NCBI RefSeq assembly: GCF_947169445.1
Contig: NZ_CAMVPU010000012.1
Coordinates: 1-64,000 of the forward strand
Reading direction: 5' to 3'
Source: an uncultured Butyrivibrio sp.
GTDB taxonomy: Bacteria > Bacillota > Clostridia > Lachnospirales > Lachnospiraceae
DNA length: 64,000 nt
Positions 32,168-41,134 of this stretch are shown in pieces (positions within the stretch are counted from its first letter, which is position 1; the number at the start of each line of letters is the position of its first letter). Below the pieces are notes generated by a model, which saw only the letters and a program-made list of their open reading frames with translations, ran no database searches and had not been told where the DNA came from. The translations under genes were made by a program, and so were the position numbers.

Positions 32168-33175
32168 ATGAGAGATTTTACGGAAAAAATATCCATAATA
32201 ATACCTGCGTATAACATTCCGGATCTGCTTCCCAAGTGCGTTGAGTCAGTAGCTATGCAGGATTACCCTAAAGAGCTTTTTGAGGTAATTGTGGTAGATG
32301 ATGGTTCAACGGATAACACAGGTGAGGTTGCGGATAAGCTTGCAGAAAAGTTCGATAACGTGACTGTTTATCACAAGGAGAATGGCGGATCCAGCAGTGC
32401 CAGGAATCTGGGGCTTTCCCATGCAAGTGGTGATTATGTTGGCTTTGTGGATAGTGATGACTTTGTAGATCACAGAATGTACAGCACACTTATGGCAGCG
32501 GCCAAAGAATATGATGCTGATATGGTGCAGATTTCCAGAGATGAGATTGCTGAAAATGGACAGAAGCTGCCGGATGTGGTAATACCGCCAGCAGAAGCAA
32601 CGGTCATTGAGCCTAGAGAGCATCTTAGAACTCTTTTGATGCACACAGGTGATGCTTCTTATTGTACCAAGCTGGTGAAAAAGGCTTTTTTTACAGATAA
32701 TATGCTCTTTCCTGTGGGCGAGCTTAATGAAGATTTTTATCTTATGGTCCACATGCTTTCCAAGGTGAATAAGCTGGTTATATTGCCACAGCAGTATTAC
32801 CATGTTTTTTACCGTCTTGGCAGCAATTCCAGGAAGAAGAATGAGGACAAGGATTATTTTCCGTCAGTATTTACTGATATTGTCAGAAATGCAGATGTGG
32901 TGCTGGATATAGTCAAAAGAAATTATCCTGATCTTGTGGAGGTTGCCGAGAGGTTTGGATATGTTCAGAGGCTTGATTATCTTTTACATATTCCGATTTC
33001 CAAAATGACTGCGGACAATGAATTCTATAATGATGTTGTGAAGAATATCAGAAAAAATATCGGGAAAGTCAGGAAGAATCAGTTCCTTACCAAAAAGCAG
33101 AAGATATATTTGCTGCTTCTGTCGCCAAATCCAAGACTTGTCCGTAAGCTGCACGCTTTTGTCAGAGGTATATAG
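32168..33175 (+). CDS. GT2-family glycosyltransferase
   Basis: A 335-residue GT-A enzyme: ISIIIPAYNIPDLLPKCVESVAMQDY, VIVVDDGSTDNT, NGGSSSARNLGLSHASGDYVGFVDSDDFVD. GELNEDFYLMVHML provides the ED acceptor motif. The C-terminal part is helical and basic, ending in KLHAFVRGI. It is the last plus-strand gene before a strong terminator, so it closes the first transcription unit of the cluster. Confidence 0.88.
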   Translation: MRDFTEKISIIIPAYNIPDLLPKCVESVAMQDYPKELFEVIVVDDGSTDNTGEVADKLAEKFDNVTVYHKENGGSSSARNLGLSHASGDYVGFVDSDDFVDHRMYSTLMAAAKEYDADMVQISRDEIAENGQKLPDVVIPPAEATVIEPREHLRTLLMHTGDASYCTKLVKKAFFTDNMLFPVGELNEDFYLMVHMLSKVNKLVILPQQYYHVFYRLGSNSRKKNEDKDYFPSVFTDIVRNADVVLDIVKRNYPDLVEVAERFGYVQRLDYLLHIPISKMTADNEFYNDVVKNIRKNIGKVRKNQFLTKKQKIYLLLLSPNPRLVRKLHAFVRGI

Positions 33176-33211
33176 AAAATGAGAGAATTCTTGGAGATAG
33201 AGGTTTAATGC

Positions 33212-33244
33212 AAAAGAGCTGACACAGTTGTCAGCTCTTTTTTC
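33212..33244. terminator. Bidirectional terminator between convergent units
   Basis: AAAGAGCTGACA (33213-33224) pairs perfectly with TGTCAGCTCTTT (33229-33240) round a 4-base loop, with A4 on one side and T6 on the other. It serves the GT2 gene (+) and the DUF6044-like gene (-). Confidence 0.9.
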
Positions 33245-33269
33245 ACAAATCATTTTAATGTTTCTATTA

Positions 33270-35051
33270 TCAAATCCCAGTGTCATAAACGTAGATTTCA
33301 TAAGGACTTGATTCATCGGTATAGCAGCCGATAAGCTTAAGTCCAAGATCATCAGAATTAGAAAACTCGATTCTGGAGAATATGTATTTGCAGTCCAGGC
33401 TCTTAAGTTCATCCATATTCACAAGCAGCCTTTTATCAGTAAGCTCCATGTGACGAAGTGGAGCATAGGTGTTCTCGTCAGAAGCAGAGAACAGGCTGAC
33501 TCTGGCACCCCATCCCATAAAATAGGATTTGAGGGAAGGAGAATTGTCGAGGGCAGGAGCGGTCACCGCAATCCACTTCTCTTTATATTCCTGTGCATAA
33601 AAACCTAAATATCCATCAATGCTGGCAATACCGTTGTAATTAAGGACTGCAGGATGCATTCCATAAGCAGCAGACCATTCACCTTTATAATCGATATCAT
33701 CAATTATTTTATCGAACAACTTGGTGGAATAAAATTCATTGTAGTTAACAGTACTGGTGTCACGATGCTTTATCACTTTGTAAGCCTGATTGTAGCAGGT
33801 ATAGTAAAAATCATTGTAGACCTGAGGAACAAACATAACAACTAAAAGTGAAAGCGTAACAATAACGTTGGCTAAAGGCTTAAGCACGCCGAAATTCTTG
33901 GAGCCTGACATACAGGCATTTGCTTTGGCAGCATCATACATTCTGGTGCAAACAAGAAGAAGCTCTGCATACCATAGGAATGTATTGAAGAAAGCGGTTC
34001 TTGCAAATTCAAAGCCGGTAAGCGGTGGAACAAGGGTTTCAAACAAATGTCTGAAGGGTTCATACTGATAAAGGCCAAAGATAAGCACATTAAATATGAT
34101 CCACAGCATTACAAGGTTTATAGGATCAGTAAGGATCTTCTTACTTTCTTTTTTCTTAACATGAAGAAAATTAATGATAACAATTGCTATCAGAACAACT
34201 CCAAGAACCACGTAGGTATGTGAATCCTCTGAATGGAAGGAGGCATCCACAAACTCATTAAAAGCAGTTACAAGTGCCTGTCCAAGGCTTAAATCTCCAT
34301 GATCCATGGTGGTTCTGATGGTTACTGTATCGGTAAAGAGCATGGCTGCAAATAATCGGTATTCAAAAGCAATGTAGCCAAGTGAAAGAATAACGATAGA
34401 TGCAAAGGTGCTTACCGGAAAATGCTTATCTCTGATCCACAATATGATTACAGCAACTACCATATAACACAAAATAAAGAAGCCATGGTAAGAGAAGTAG
34501 GATAACAGAGGATAAAGGAATACAGCCGCATAGTATGGGAGGCGCTTCTTGAAAGAATCTGCCATGTATAGCCTTCTGAGCAGCAGTATAATAAGTGGTA
34601 CAGACGTAAAGGCTATTCCATAGGTTGGGAAAACAGGAATAATGCCAAATGCAACTGAAATAACAACAATCAGAGGCTTGTAGGTTTCATATCTGTCCTG
34701 ATAAATGTCTTTTGCTAGCATTCTGAAAGAAATAATACCAACTGCTATTTTGGCAGCATAACCGGCAAGATATGCCCACACACCGGGAAGCAGAATATAG
34801 AACAGATTGTATATCAGGAATTCAGAACCAAACAAATCTCTTGATATTCCATGCATGATCGGGGCATCTACACCATGTGCAAACCATATTCCGGCTTTTT
34901 TGAGCATCTCATAATGAGCCATGAAAAGGTCCAGATTATCGTGAATCTGCAAATAGCTTTCTCCGCGAAATATAAGGAACACTGCGGCCTGTAAAGCCAG
35001 CAGTGCTCCTGTTAAGTATAGATACCAATTCTTTTTGAATTTATCTATCAT
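33270..35051 (-). CDS. DUF6044/YfhO-like polytopic membrane protein
   Basis: A 593-residue protein with about twelve membrane helices and a C-terminal extracytoplasmic domain of about 150 residues (from about 440). The start GESYLQIHDNLDLFMAHYEMLKK has the acidic first outer loop of GT-C-like proteins. TGFEFARTAFFNTFLWYAELL and GIASIDGYLGFYAQEYKEKW are likely conserved family blocks. Such proteins sit in glycan loci and are suspected outer-face transferases, but no activity is assigned. It overlaps pseA by four bases (ATGA) on the same strand, so the two are coupled. Confidence 0.72.
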   Translation of the reverse strand: MIDKFKKNWYLYLTGALLALQAAVFLIFRGESYLQIHDNLDLFMAHYEMLKKAGIWFAHGVDAPIMHGISRDLFGSEFLIYNLFYILLPGVWAYLAGYAAKIAVGIISFRMLAKDIYQDRYETYKPLIVVISVAFGIIPVFPTYGIAFTSVPLIILLLRRLYMADSFKKRLPYYAAVFLYPLLSYFSYHGFFILCYMVVAVIILWIRDKHFPVSTFASIVILSLGYIAFEYRLFAAMLFTDTVTIRTTMDHGDLSLGQALVTAFNEFVDASFHSEDSHTYVVLGVVLIAIVIINFLHVKKKESKKILTDPINLVMLWIIFNVLIFGLYQYEPFRHLFETLVPPLTGFEFARTAFFNTFLWYAELLLVCTRMYDAAKANACMSGSKNFGVLKPLANVIVTLSLLVVMFVPQVYNDFYYTCYNQAYKVIKHRDTSTVNYNEFYSTKLFDKIIDDIDYKGEWSAAYGMHPAVLNYNGIASIDGYLGFYAQEYKEKWIAVTAPALDNSPSLKSYFMGWGARVSLFSASDENTYAPLRHMELTDKRLLVNMDELKSLDCKYIFSRIEFSNSDDLGLKLIGCYTDESSPYEIYVYDTGI

Positions 35052-36193
35052 GATTCGTAATCTTCTCCAACTGTAAACTTAGGTATCCATTTACCGTCTT
35101 TCTTCTCGAACAGGTCTGTGTTTACGTATTTATCGACAACTTCCCAGAATTCTTCCTTGGTGATTGAGAGGTAATCGCAAGCCTTCTGGATATACTGTTC
35201 GCCGCAGAGCCCGTCGTATTCATTAACATACCACTTACCATCTTCTCTGCTAAAGCGGCCTTCTCTGATGTCATAGCAGATTTCATCGGTAGCATAACCA
35301 AAACCGAACTTAAGGTACTTGATCATCTGGTTAGGAATCTGAAGATCGCAGTCAAGAGCTGTGTATCTTCTGTATCTTCCAAGGTCATGAAGATCACCGC
35401 TTCTGCCTGTTAAGCCTCTTGCTATAGCAAAGTCGGCGTTTGTAACCTGTGACCATTCAGGAGTGTAGTACTGAAGGAATATAGCCTTGATACCCTTTGC
35501 CTGCATTTCCTCAACAGTAGGAATCTTGTAGAGGAAAAGATCTTTTTCAGTAATGTTATTGGAAAGATCAACAAAGCTGTCAACACTTGCGCCTCTTATG
35601 GTCTCGAGCTGCATTACTGAGAATGCGTTTCCTGTTGCTTCCTGATTCTTGGCAGCGCCCAATGTAAGAGCGGCGTTCTCGCCCTGAATAATGAGAGGAA
35701 TATTGAACTTAACAGCCATGATATAAGAAGATGCCCATAAGCAGTACTCGGAGGCTGCAATGATGTTGCCTCTTTCAAAGAAGGACTTTCTTGCAAGCTT
35801 CTTGGCAACGATAGGATTTGGACGGATAGAAATGATGTCAAATCCAAGATTATTAAGGTTCTCTATATTCTTGCGGCCGACTTCAGTGATCTCGTCGGGC
35901 ATGCAGTTAATAAGGAGAGGATTAAGCCCAAGCTTTTCCTTGGCATAAACAGCCTGGAATGTGGAATCCTTACCGCCGGAAACACCGATAATACAGTCGT
36001 AGATATTTCCGCGCTTTTTAGCTTCTTCTTTTGCTTCTTCTGCGAAAGCTACTAATTCTTTGTGACGAGCATCCCAGTCAATAGTAGCCTTGGATTCCTC
36101 GTATCTGCAGGCAAAGCATACCTGCTCATCATCGAAAACAATACCAGGTCTTGTGTCGGGCTGAAGACAGCGCTTACAATAACGCATTTTCAT
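35048..36193 (-). CDS. pseA: N-acetyl sugar amidotransferase, PseA/WbpG-like
   Basis: A 381-residue PP-loop (adenine-nucleotide alpha hydrolase) enzyme. The N-terminus has a zinc-like motif CKRCLQPDTRPG...CFACRYE. The PP-loop is CIIGVSGGKDSTFQAVYAKEKLG (about 65-87). In Campylobacter-type flagellin glycan loci, PseA is needed for the acetamidino form of pseudaminic acid. WbpG homologues act with HisH/HisF-like proteins on acetamidino-mannuronic sugars. No hisH/hisF partner is in this window, which favours the PseA role next to pseHIGF. AAGGAG lies 8 bases before the ATG. The gene is divergent from the GT52-like gene. Confidence 0.85.
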   Translation of the reverse strand: MKMRYCKRCLQPDTRPGIVFDDEQVCFACRYEESKATIDWDARHKELVAFAEEAKEEAKKRGNIYDCIIGVSGGKDSTFQAVYAKEKLGLNPLLINCMPDEITEVGRKNIENLNNLGFDIISIRPNPIVAKKLARKSFFERGNIIAASEYCLWASSYIMAVKFNIPLIIQGENAALTLGAAKNQEATGNAFSVMQLETIRGASVDSFVDLSNNITEKDLFLYKIPTVEEMQAKGIKAIFLQYYTPEWSQVTNADFAIARGLTGRSGDLHDLGRYRRYTALDCDLQIPNQMIKYLKFGFGYATDEICYDIREGRFSREDGKWYVNEYDGLCGEQYIQKACDYLSITKEEFWEVVDKYVNTDLFEKKDGKWIPKFTVGEDYES

Positions 36194-36270
36194 ACTAAAT
36201 ATCTCCTTTTTACGCTGATTTTATAAATCGATTTAGTATACCTCTAAATAATAAGGAAAGGCAAGTGACA

Positions 36271-37395
36271 ATGGCAACATTTGATTATATAATAAAGGGC
36301 ATGAAAAGAGTAAAAACAAAAGGGCGAGTGTATATTTGCCATACCTATTATCATGTTTATATTGCTGCGGTAAAAGAGCTTGTTTTCAGGCATAGTGGGG
36401 ATGATGTCAGTGATATTGTGCTTAGTACCATGTCCAACGACTTTGAAAACCTAAAGCAGCGCCTTATTAATTCCGGACTTTTTGGAAATGTGTACATGTT
36501 CGATGAGAAGGAAGATGTTACCTCCGCTGAAGTGATGAGATATCACGCAGACAGGGGAAATATCGTCCTTAATTTGTTGCAGAGAATTAAGTATACAAGA
36601 TTATACGGTCAGCTTCAGGAGGACTATGTGCCTACTGATTTTTCTGAATATAAGGACGTTTACGTCTTTTGCGATTCTGACCCAATTGGCTACTACCTGA
36701 ACTATAAGAAAATTCATTATCACGCTGTGGAGGACGGCCTTAATTCAGGGCTTTTGGATGATCAGGCCAGAAATGCCAACAGGGGAGCATGGCCGCTTAA
36801 AAAGTTTATGGCAGGGCTTGGCCTTATCTTTATCGAGAGTGGTTATAGCAAGTACTGCCTGGACTATGAGGTCAATGATATTGCGGCCAATCATTCTCTT
36901 CCGCCCAATGTGGTGGAGATTCCGAGAAAAGAGCTTAATGATAAACTTAACGATGCCGACCATGAGGTGCTGGTACAGATCTTTTTGGAAAATCCAAAGA
37001 GAGTTGTTACGCAGCTCCTGGGAGAACCAGAGCAGGATAAAAAAGCAAATGTTATGATATTGACAGAGCCGTTATGTGAGCTGGATGTTCGCAGACAGAT
37101 GTTTGGAGATATCATAAAAGAGTACGAAAGAGACTACCGTGTTATTATCAAGCCGCATCCAAGGGATCTGCTGGATTACGCCAAGGAGTTTCCTGATGTG
37201 GTTGTTATTAAAGACAGATTTCCTATGGAAGTTCTTGGAGATGTTAAGGGGTTTGAAGTTGAAAAAATTGTTTCTGTAATAACCCAGATGGATAACACCT
37301 ATTTTGCAAAAGAGATTGTTTATCTTGGACTGGATTTCCTTGATAAGTATGAGGATCCTTCTATTCACAGGAAAACGCAGCTATTGGATAGCTAA
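36271..37395 (+). CDS. GT52-like (sialyltransferase-type) candidate nonulosonate transferase
   Basis: A 374-residue GT-B-like protein. The N-terminus GRVYICHTYYHVYIAAVKEL resembles the TPYHxLxA start of GT52 and polysialyl transferases. YVFCDSDPIGYYLNYKKIHYHAVEDGLNS carries the family's E/DDG block. VMILTEPL and RVIIKPHPRDLLDYAKEFPDVVVIKDRFPMEVL match the conserved KPHP region. GT52 enzymes use CMP-activated nine-carbon sugars. CMP-pseudaminic acid is made by the genes that follow, so this is the best candidate pseudaminyltransferase here. ATG 36271 is chosen with AAGGAAAGG (36253-36261) upstream; GTG 36265 is too close. Confidence 0.72.
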   Translation: MATFDYIIKGMKRVKTKGRVYICHTYYHVYIAAVKELVFRHSGDDVSDIVLSTMSNDFENLKQRLINSGLFGNVYMFDEKEDVTSAEVMRYHADRGNIVLNLLQRIKYTRLYGQLQEDYVPTDFSEYKDVYVFCDSDPIGYYLNYKKIHYHAVEDGLNSGLLDDQARNANRGAWPLKKFMAGLGLIFIESGYSKYCLDYEVNDIAANHSLPPNVVEIPRKELNDKLNDADHEVLVQIFLENPKRVVTQLLGEPEQDKKANVMILTEPLCELDVRRQMFGDIIKEYERDYRVIIKPHPRDLLDYAKEFPDVVVIKDRFPMEVLGDVKGFEVEKIVSVITQMDNTYFAKEIVYLGLDFLDKYEDPSIHRKTQLLDS

Positions 37396-37413
37396 TAAAT
37401 TATTGGGGGCTAT

Positions 37414-37878
37414 ATGCAGCTTAGAAAAGCAATAATGGACGATGCCGGATTTATTCTGGATATGCGAAACGATGAGAAGACAAGAGAGAACTCTTTTAAC
37501 AAGGATATAATATCTTTTGACTCCCATATTAAGTGGTTTGAGAAAAAGCTTTCTGATCCAAACTGCCGCATGCTTATCATGATGGATGGGGAGGCGAGAG
37601 TTGGAAGCATAAGGCTTGATATTACAGGTGATAACGGCGAATTTGGTGAAATCAGCTATATGATTGCGCCTGATAAAAGGGGAAAGGGTTACGGAAAAGA
37701 AATCCTTAGTCTGATTTGCGATTATGTTAGTAGCGAAGAGGAATGTAATTCGGTGAAGGTCCTTGCAGGCTTTGTGAAACAGGAAAACAAAGCATCTATC
37801 AGGTGTTTTACAGAGAATGGATTCGCAGAACTTGTGGCCGGAGATATAAATTGTTTTTTGAAGACTGTTAGAAAATAA
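37414..37878 (+). CDS. pseH: PseH-like GNAT N-acetyltransferase
   Basis: A 154-residue GNAT enzyme. The start MQLRKAIMDDAGFILDMRNDEKTRENSFN and SFDSHIKWFEKKL are typical of the PseH group that acetylates the 4-amino group of UDP-4-amino-4,6-dideoxy-L-AltNAc. Acetyl-CoA is held by the RGKGYGKEIL loop (about 88-97). VKQENKASIRCFTENGF is the usual GNAT C-terminal block. Its place directly before pseI and pseG supports the specific name. It is third in the pathway after PseB and PseC. Confidence 0.82.
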   Translation: MQLRKAIMDDAGFILDMRNDEKTRENSFNKDIISFDSHIKWFEKKLSDPNCRMLIMMDGEARVGSIRLDITGDNGEFGEISYMIAPDKRGKGYGKEILSLICDYVSSEEECNSVKVLAGFVKQENKASIRCFTENGFAELVAGDINCFLKTVRK

Positions 37879-37895
37879 TAGATTTATAGGAGCAA

Positions 37896-38954
37896 ATGAT
37901 GTTCAGCAAAGAATTTCAGATAGGAAAAATAAAAGTCGGAGCAAACTCAAGAGCCATGATCGTGGCTGAACTTTCCGGCAATCATAACGGAGATTATAAC
38001 AGAGCCAAAGAGATCATTCATGCAGCGGCTGAAGCTGGCGCCGATGCTGTTAAGCTTCAGACCTATACGGCTGATACTATCACAATTGACTGCGACAAGC
38101 CCTGGTTTATGACTTCAGAGGGAAGTCTTTGGGAGGGTAGGACGCTGCACGATCTTTACAAAGAAGCTTACACTCCATGGGAGTGGCATGCAGGGCTTAT
38201 AGAAGAGGCCAATAAGCTCGGAATGGAGTGCTTTTCCTCACCCTTTGATTTTACTGCGGTGGATTATCTTGAGGATTTGAAGGTGCCTGCTTATAAGATT
38301 GCAAGCTTTGAGATTAATGACATTCCGCTTATCAGAAAGATAGCAAAGCTCCATAAGCCTATAATCTTTGCTACAGGTATTGCATATGAAGAGGACATTA
38401 AGCTGGCTCTTGATACCTGCAAGGAAGAAGGCAATGATCAGATAATACTTCTTAAATGTGTAAGTGCGTATCCGACACCTTATAACATGGTTAATCTTCG
38501 CATGATGCAGAATCTTGCGGATAAATATGATTGCCTGGTTGGTCTTTCTGACCACACTCTTGGTAACGTGGTGGCAACCGGAAGTATTGCGCTTGGCGGC
38601 AAGATGATAGAGAAGCATCTGACCCTTAACCGCTCAGCAGGTGGCGTTGATGATGCATTCTCCATGGAGCCCGAAGAATTTGCCAAGATGGTGAAGGATG
38701 TACGTATTATGGAGGAAGCTCTTGGATCTTATGAGTATGAATTATCCGATAAACAGGCTTCTGAAAGACGACTTAGCAGGTCTCTTTTCGTGGTTGAGGA
38801 TATCAAGGCCGGAGAAAAGCTTACTCCTGAAAATGTCAGATCGATCAGACCAGGGAATGGTATGCATACCAAACACTACGAGGAAGTGCTGGGTATGACT
38901 GCGGTAAAAGATCTTGAGAAAGGAACTCCCCTTAGCTGGGAACTTATTAAATAA
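37896..38954 (+). CDS. pseI: Pseudaminic acid synthase PseI
   Basis: A 352-residue NeuB-family enzyme with a C-terminal SAF domain. It condenses 2,4-diacetamido-2,4,6-trideoxy-L-altrose with phosphoenolpyruvate. MIVAELSGNHNGDYNRAKEIIHAAAEAGADAVKLQTYT is the TIM-barrel start. AELSGNHN, rather than the AEIGxNHxG of NeuB, marks the Pse type. LSDHTLGN and IEKHLTLNRSAGGVDDAFSMEPEEF are the metal- and PEP-side motifs. SRSLFVVEDIKAGEKLTPENVRSIRPGNGMHTKHYEEVLG is the SAF lid. AGGAG lies upstream; two ATGs start the frame. Confidence 0.95.
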   Translation: MMFSKEFQIGKIKVGANSRAMIVAELSGNHNGDYNRAKEIIHAAAEAGADAVKLQTYTADTITIDCDKPWFMTSEGSLWEGRTLHDLYKEAYTPWEWHAGLIEEANKLGMECFSSPFDFTAVDYLEDLKVPAYKIASFEINDIPLIRKIAKLHKPIIFATGIAYEEDIKLALDTCKEEGNDQIILLKCVSAYPTPYNMVNLRMMQNLADKYDCLVGLSDHTLGNVVATGSIALGGKMIEKHLTLNRSAGGVDDAFSMEPEEFAKMVKDVRIMEEALGSYEYELSDKQASERRLSRSLFVVEDIKAGEKLTPENVRSIRPGNGMHTKHYEEVLGMTAVKDLEKGTPLSWELIK

Positions 38955-38962
38955 CAGAAGGT

Positions 38963-40027
38963 ATGATAGGAATTAGAGCGGATGCCAACAGCATAATTGC
39001 TACCGGTCATGTGATGCGCTGCCTGACTATAGCTAAAGCCCTTATGGATATGGGAGAAGAGGTTGCTTTTTTTATAGCAGATGAGGAATCAAAAAAGCTT
39101 CTTTGTGCTGACCCAAGGGCAAATAAGCTTAATGTTGTAGTTCTTGGAAGTGACTATCAGGATATGGAAGGGGAAGTTGAAGTTCTGGAAAAAGAGCTTA
39201 AAGCCCGAAACATTACCATGCTTTTGGTCGATTCCTACAGTGTTACCATAAGCTATTTTGAAACGCTAAAGAATATTTGCAGGGTCGCATATCTGGATGA
39301 TCTCAATAAGGAAACCTACCCTGTGGATATGCTGATAAATTATAGTGGTTATGCTTCGAATATGGGTTATGAGGAGGCATATGCTGGTAGTAAGGATGCT
39401 TTTGGGAAGTCAACACGACTTCTTTTGGGCCTTAATTATGCACCACTTCGGGAGCAATTCTATCATGAAGGGCCTTCTGATAAAAACTGTGATACAATGA
39501 ATATCTTGTTGTCCACGGGAGGGGCGGATACCTGCGGTATGCTTATGCCTATTCTTGAGGAGGCTGATAAAAATGGCCTTTTTGAAGATGCAATCTGGCA
39601 TGTGGTTGTGGGAGATTATGTTTCCAATCCGGAGGAAATCAGTTCTTTTGCAGGGAAGAGAGAAGCCGTTGTCATACATAAATCTGTAAAAAACATGGCT
39701 GAGCTGATGAATAAGTGCCAGCTTGCGGTAATAGCAGCGGGAACAATGCTCACTGAGTGTGCGGCGCTTCGCCTGCCGGCTTTGTTTTATCAGATAGCTG
39801 ATAATCAGAAGATAAATGTGCTATATTGGAGCAAGGTATCCGGCATGACATTTGCAGGAAATGTATTGGAAGATGGAAAAGATGCGGTTATAACCAATAT
39901 CTGCGATAATGTCAAGGAGCTTACTAACAGCATGGATAAGCTTGAAAAAAAGTCGCAGAGCCTTGCAGGCATCACTGATGGAAGGGGCGCGATCAGAATC
40001 GCTAAAGCGCTTATTGAGGAAAAATGA
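38963..40027 (+). CDS. pseG: PseG-like UDP-2,4-diacetamido-2,4,6-trideoxy-L-altrose hydrolase
   Basis: A 354-residue GT-B-fold hydrolase. It removes UDP before the PseI condensation. IGIRADANSIIATGHVMRCLTIAKALMDMG contains the GxGHVMRC motif with the catalytic His. The lower half has LLSTGGADTCGM and AVIAAGTMLTECAALRLPALFYQIADNQKINV, the nucleotide-binding region. It overlaps the next GT2 gene by four bases. In the pathway it acts before PseI although encoded after it. Confidence 0.93.
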   Translation: MIGIRADANSIIATGHVMRCLTIAKALMDMGEEVAFFIADEESKKLLCADPRANKLNVVVLGSDYQDMEGEVEVLEKELKARNITMLLVDSYSVTISYFETLKNICRVAYLDDLNKETYPVDMLINYSGYASNMGYEEAYAGSKDAFGKSTRLLLGLNYAPLREQFYHEGPSDKNCDTMNILLSTGGADTCGMLMPILEEADKNGLFEDAIWHVVVGDYVSNPEEISSFAGKREAVVIHKSVKNMAELMNKCQLAVIAAGTMLTECAALRLPALFYQIADNQKINVLYWSKVSGMTFAGNVLEDGKDAVITNICDNVKELTNSMDKLEKKSQSLAGITDGRGAIRIAKALIEEK

Positions 40028-41058
40028 AACTAAGTATTATCGTTCCGGTTTATAATATGGCATCCGGTGACAAACTGACCTTTTGTCTTGATTCACTTTT
40101 AAAGCAGAATCTAAGTGATTATGAGATAATTGCAGTTGATGACTGTTCTACAGATGGTTCGCTGGATATTTTAAGAAAATATGAAAAAGAAAACCCGGAT
40201 AAGATCAGGGTAATAGCAAGTGAAGTCAACAAGCATCAGGGCGGAGCCAAGAATCTTGGCATAAGGGCGGCCCTTGGAGAATGGATTGGTTTTATCGATG
40301 CTGATGACTGGATTGCTCCTGATATGTACAGGAAAATGCTTGAAAAAGCTGACGAGTCCGGTGCAGACATGGTTGGGTGTGACCTTAACATGGTAGATAC
40401 GCATACCTATACTGTTGGAGATGTTATCGAAGAAAATGGAAACAGCGCTCAGTCAGGTATCCTGGATCATGATAAAAAGAAAAGTCTTATTCTGGATGGC
40501 GGACGACTGGTTGTTAAGATATATAAGAGACAGACTATCCTGGAAAAAGAGCTCTTTTTCCCTGAAAATATCTTCTATGAAGACAATGCCATGAGTAATT
40601 CCTATCTTCTTACGGCAGGTCACTATGAATATATAAATAACCCTTGGTATTATTACTATCAGCATCAGGCTTCTACTGTGCATTCTTTTTCTGTGGAAAA
40701 GTGTCAGGATAGAATGGAAGCTGGACGTGTCATCATACGAGAGGCGAAAAGACTGGGATTTTTTGATGAGTTCAAGTCTGAACTGGAATATCAGTTTGCG
40801 CAGCTTTTTTATGTGAACACGCTGTTTACTTATATGCCATGCGTTAAACCTACCCGGATGTCTTTTGTCAGAGAGCTTACAAGGGAAATGCTTGAAAACT
40901 TCCCTGATTTCCAAAATAACAGTTATTATGTTGAAAGAGTAAATCCGGAAGAAAAAAAGCTTATAAATATGGCATGTAAATCTACTTTACAATTTTATGT
41001 GTATTATAAACTTCTTTGGGGATACAGAAATTTCAGAAAAAAACTGAGTAGAAAATAA
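40024..41058 (+). CDS. GT2-family glycosyltransferase
   Basis: A 344-residue GT-A enzyme coupled to pseG (ATGA). Motifs: LSIIVPVYNMASGDKLTFCLDSLLKQN, IIAVDDCSTDGSLDIL, HQGGAKNLGIRAALGEWIGFIDADDWIAPDMY and the late FPENIFYEDNAMSNSYLL. This is a CpsI/EpsJ-like GT2. It probably adds a sugar near the nonulosonate, but the donor is unknown. Ends with a basic tail. Confidence 0.88.
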   Translation: MKLSIIVPVYNMASGDKLTFCLDSLLKQNLSDYEIIAVDDCSTDGSLDILRKYEKENPDKIRVIASEVNKHQGGAKNLGIRAALGEWIGFIDADDWIAPDMYRKMLEKADESGADMVGCDLNMVDTHTYTVGDVIEENGNSAQSGILDHDKKKSLILDGGRLVVKIYKRQTILEKELFFPENIFYEDNAMSNSYLLTAGHYEYINNPWYYYYQHQASTVHSFSVEKCQDRMEAGRVIIREAKRLGFFDEFKSELEYQFAQLFYVNTLFTYMPCVKPTRMSFVRELTREMLENFPDFQNNSYYVERVNPEEKKLINMACKSTLQFYVYYKLLWGYRNFRKKLSRK

Positions 41059-41134
41059 AATTTGATAGGAAAAGTGGCATCGAAGAAATTTGCCTTTCCA
41101 AAATTTAGATACGTGAATTGGAGATGACTTGGAA

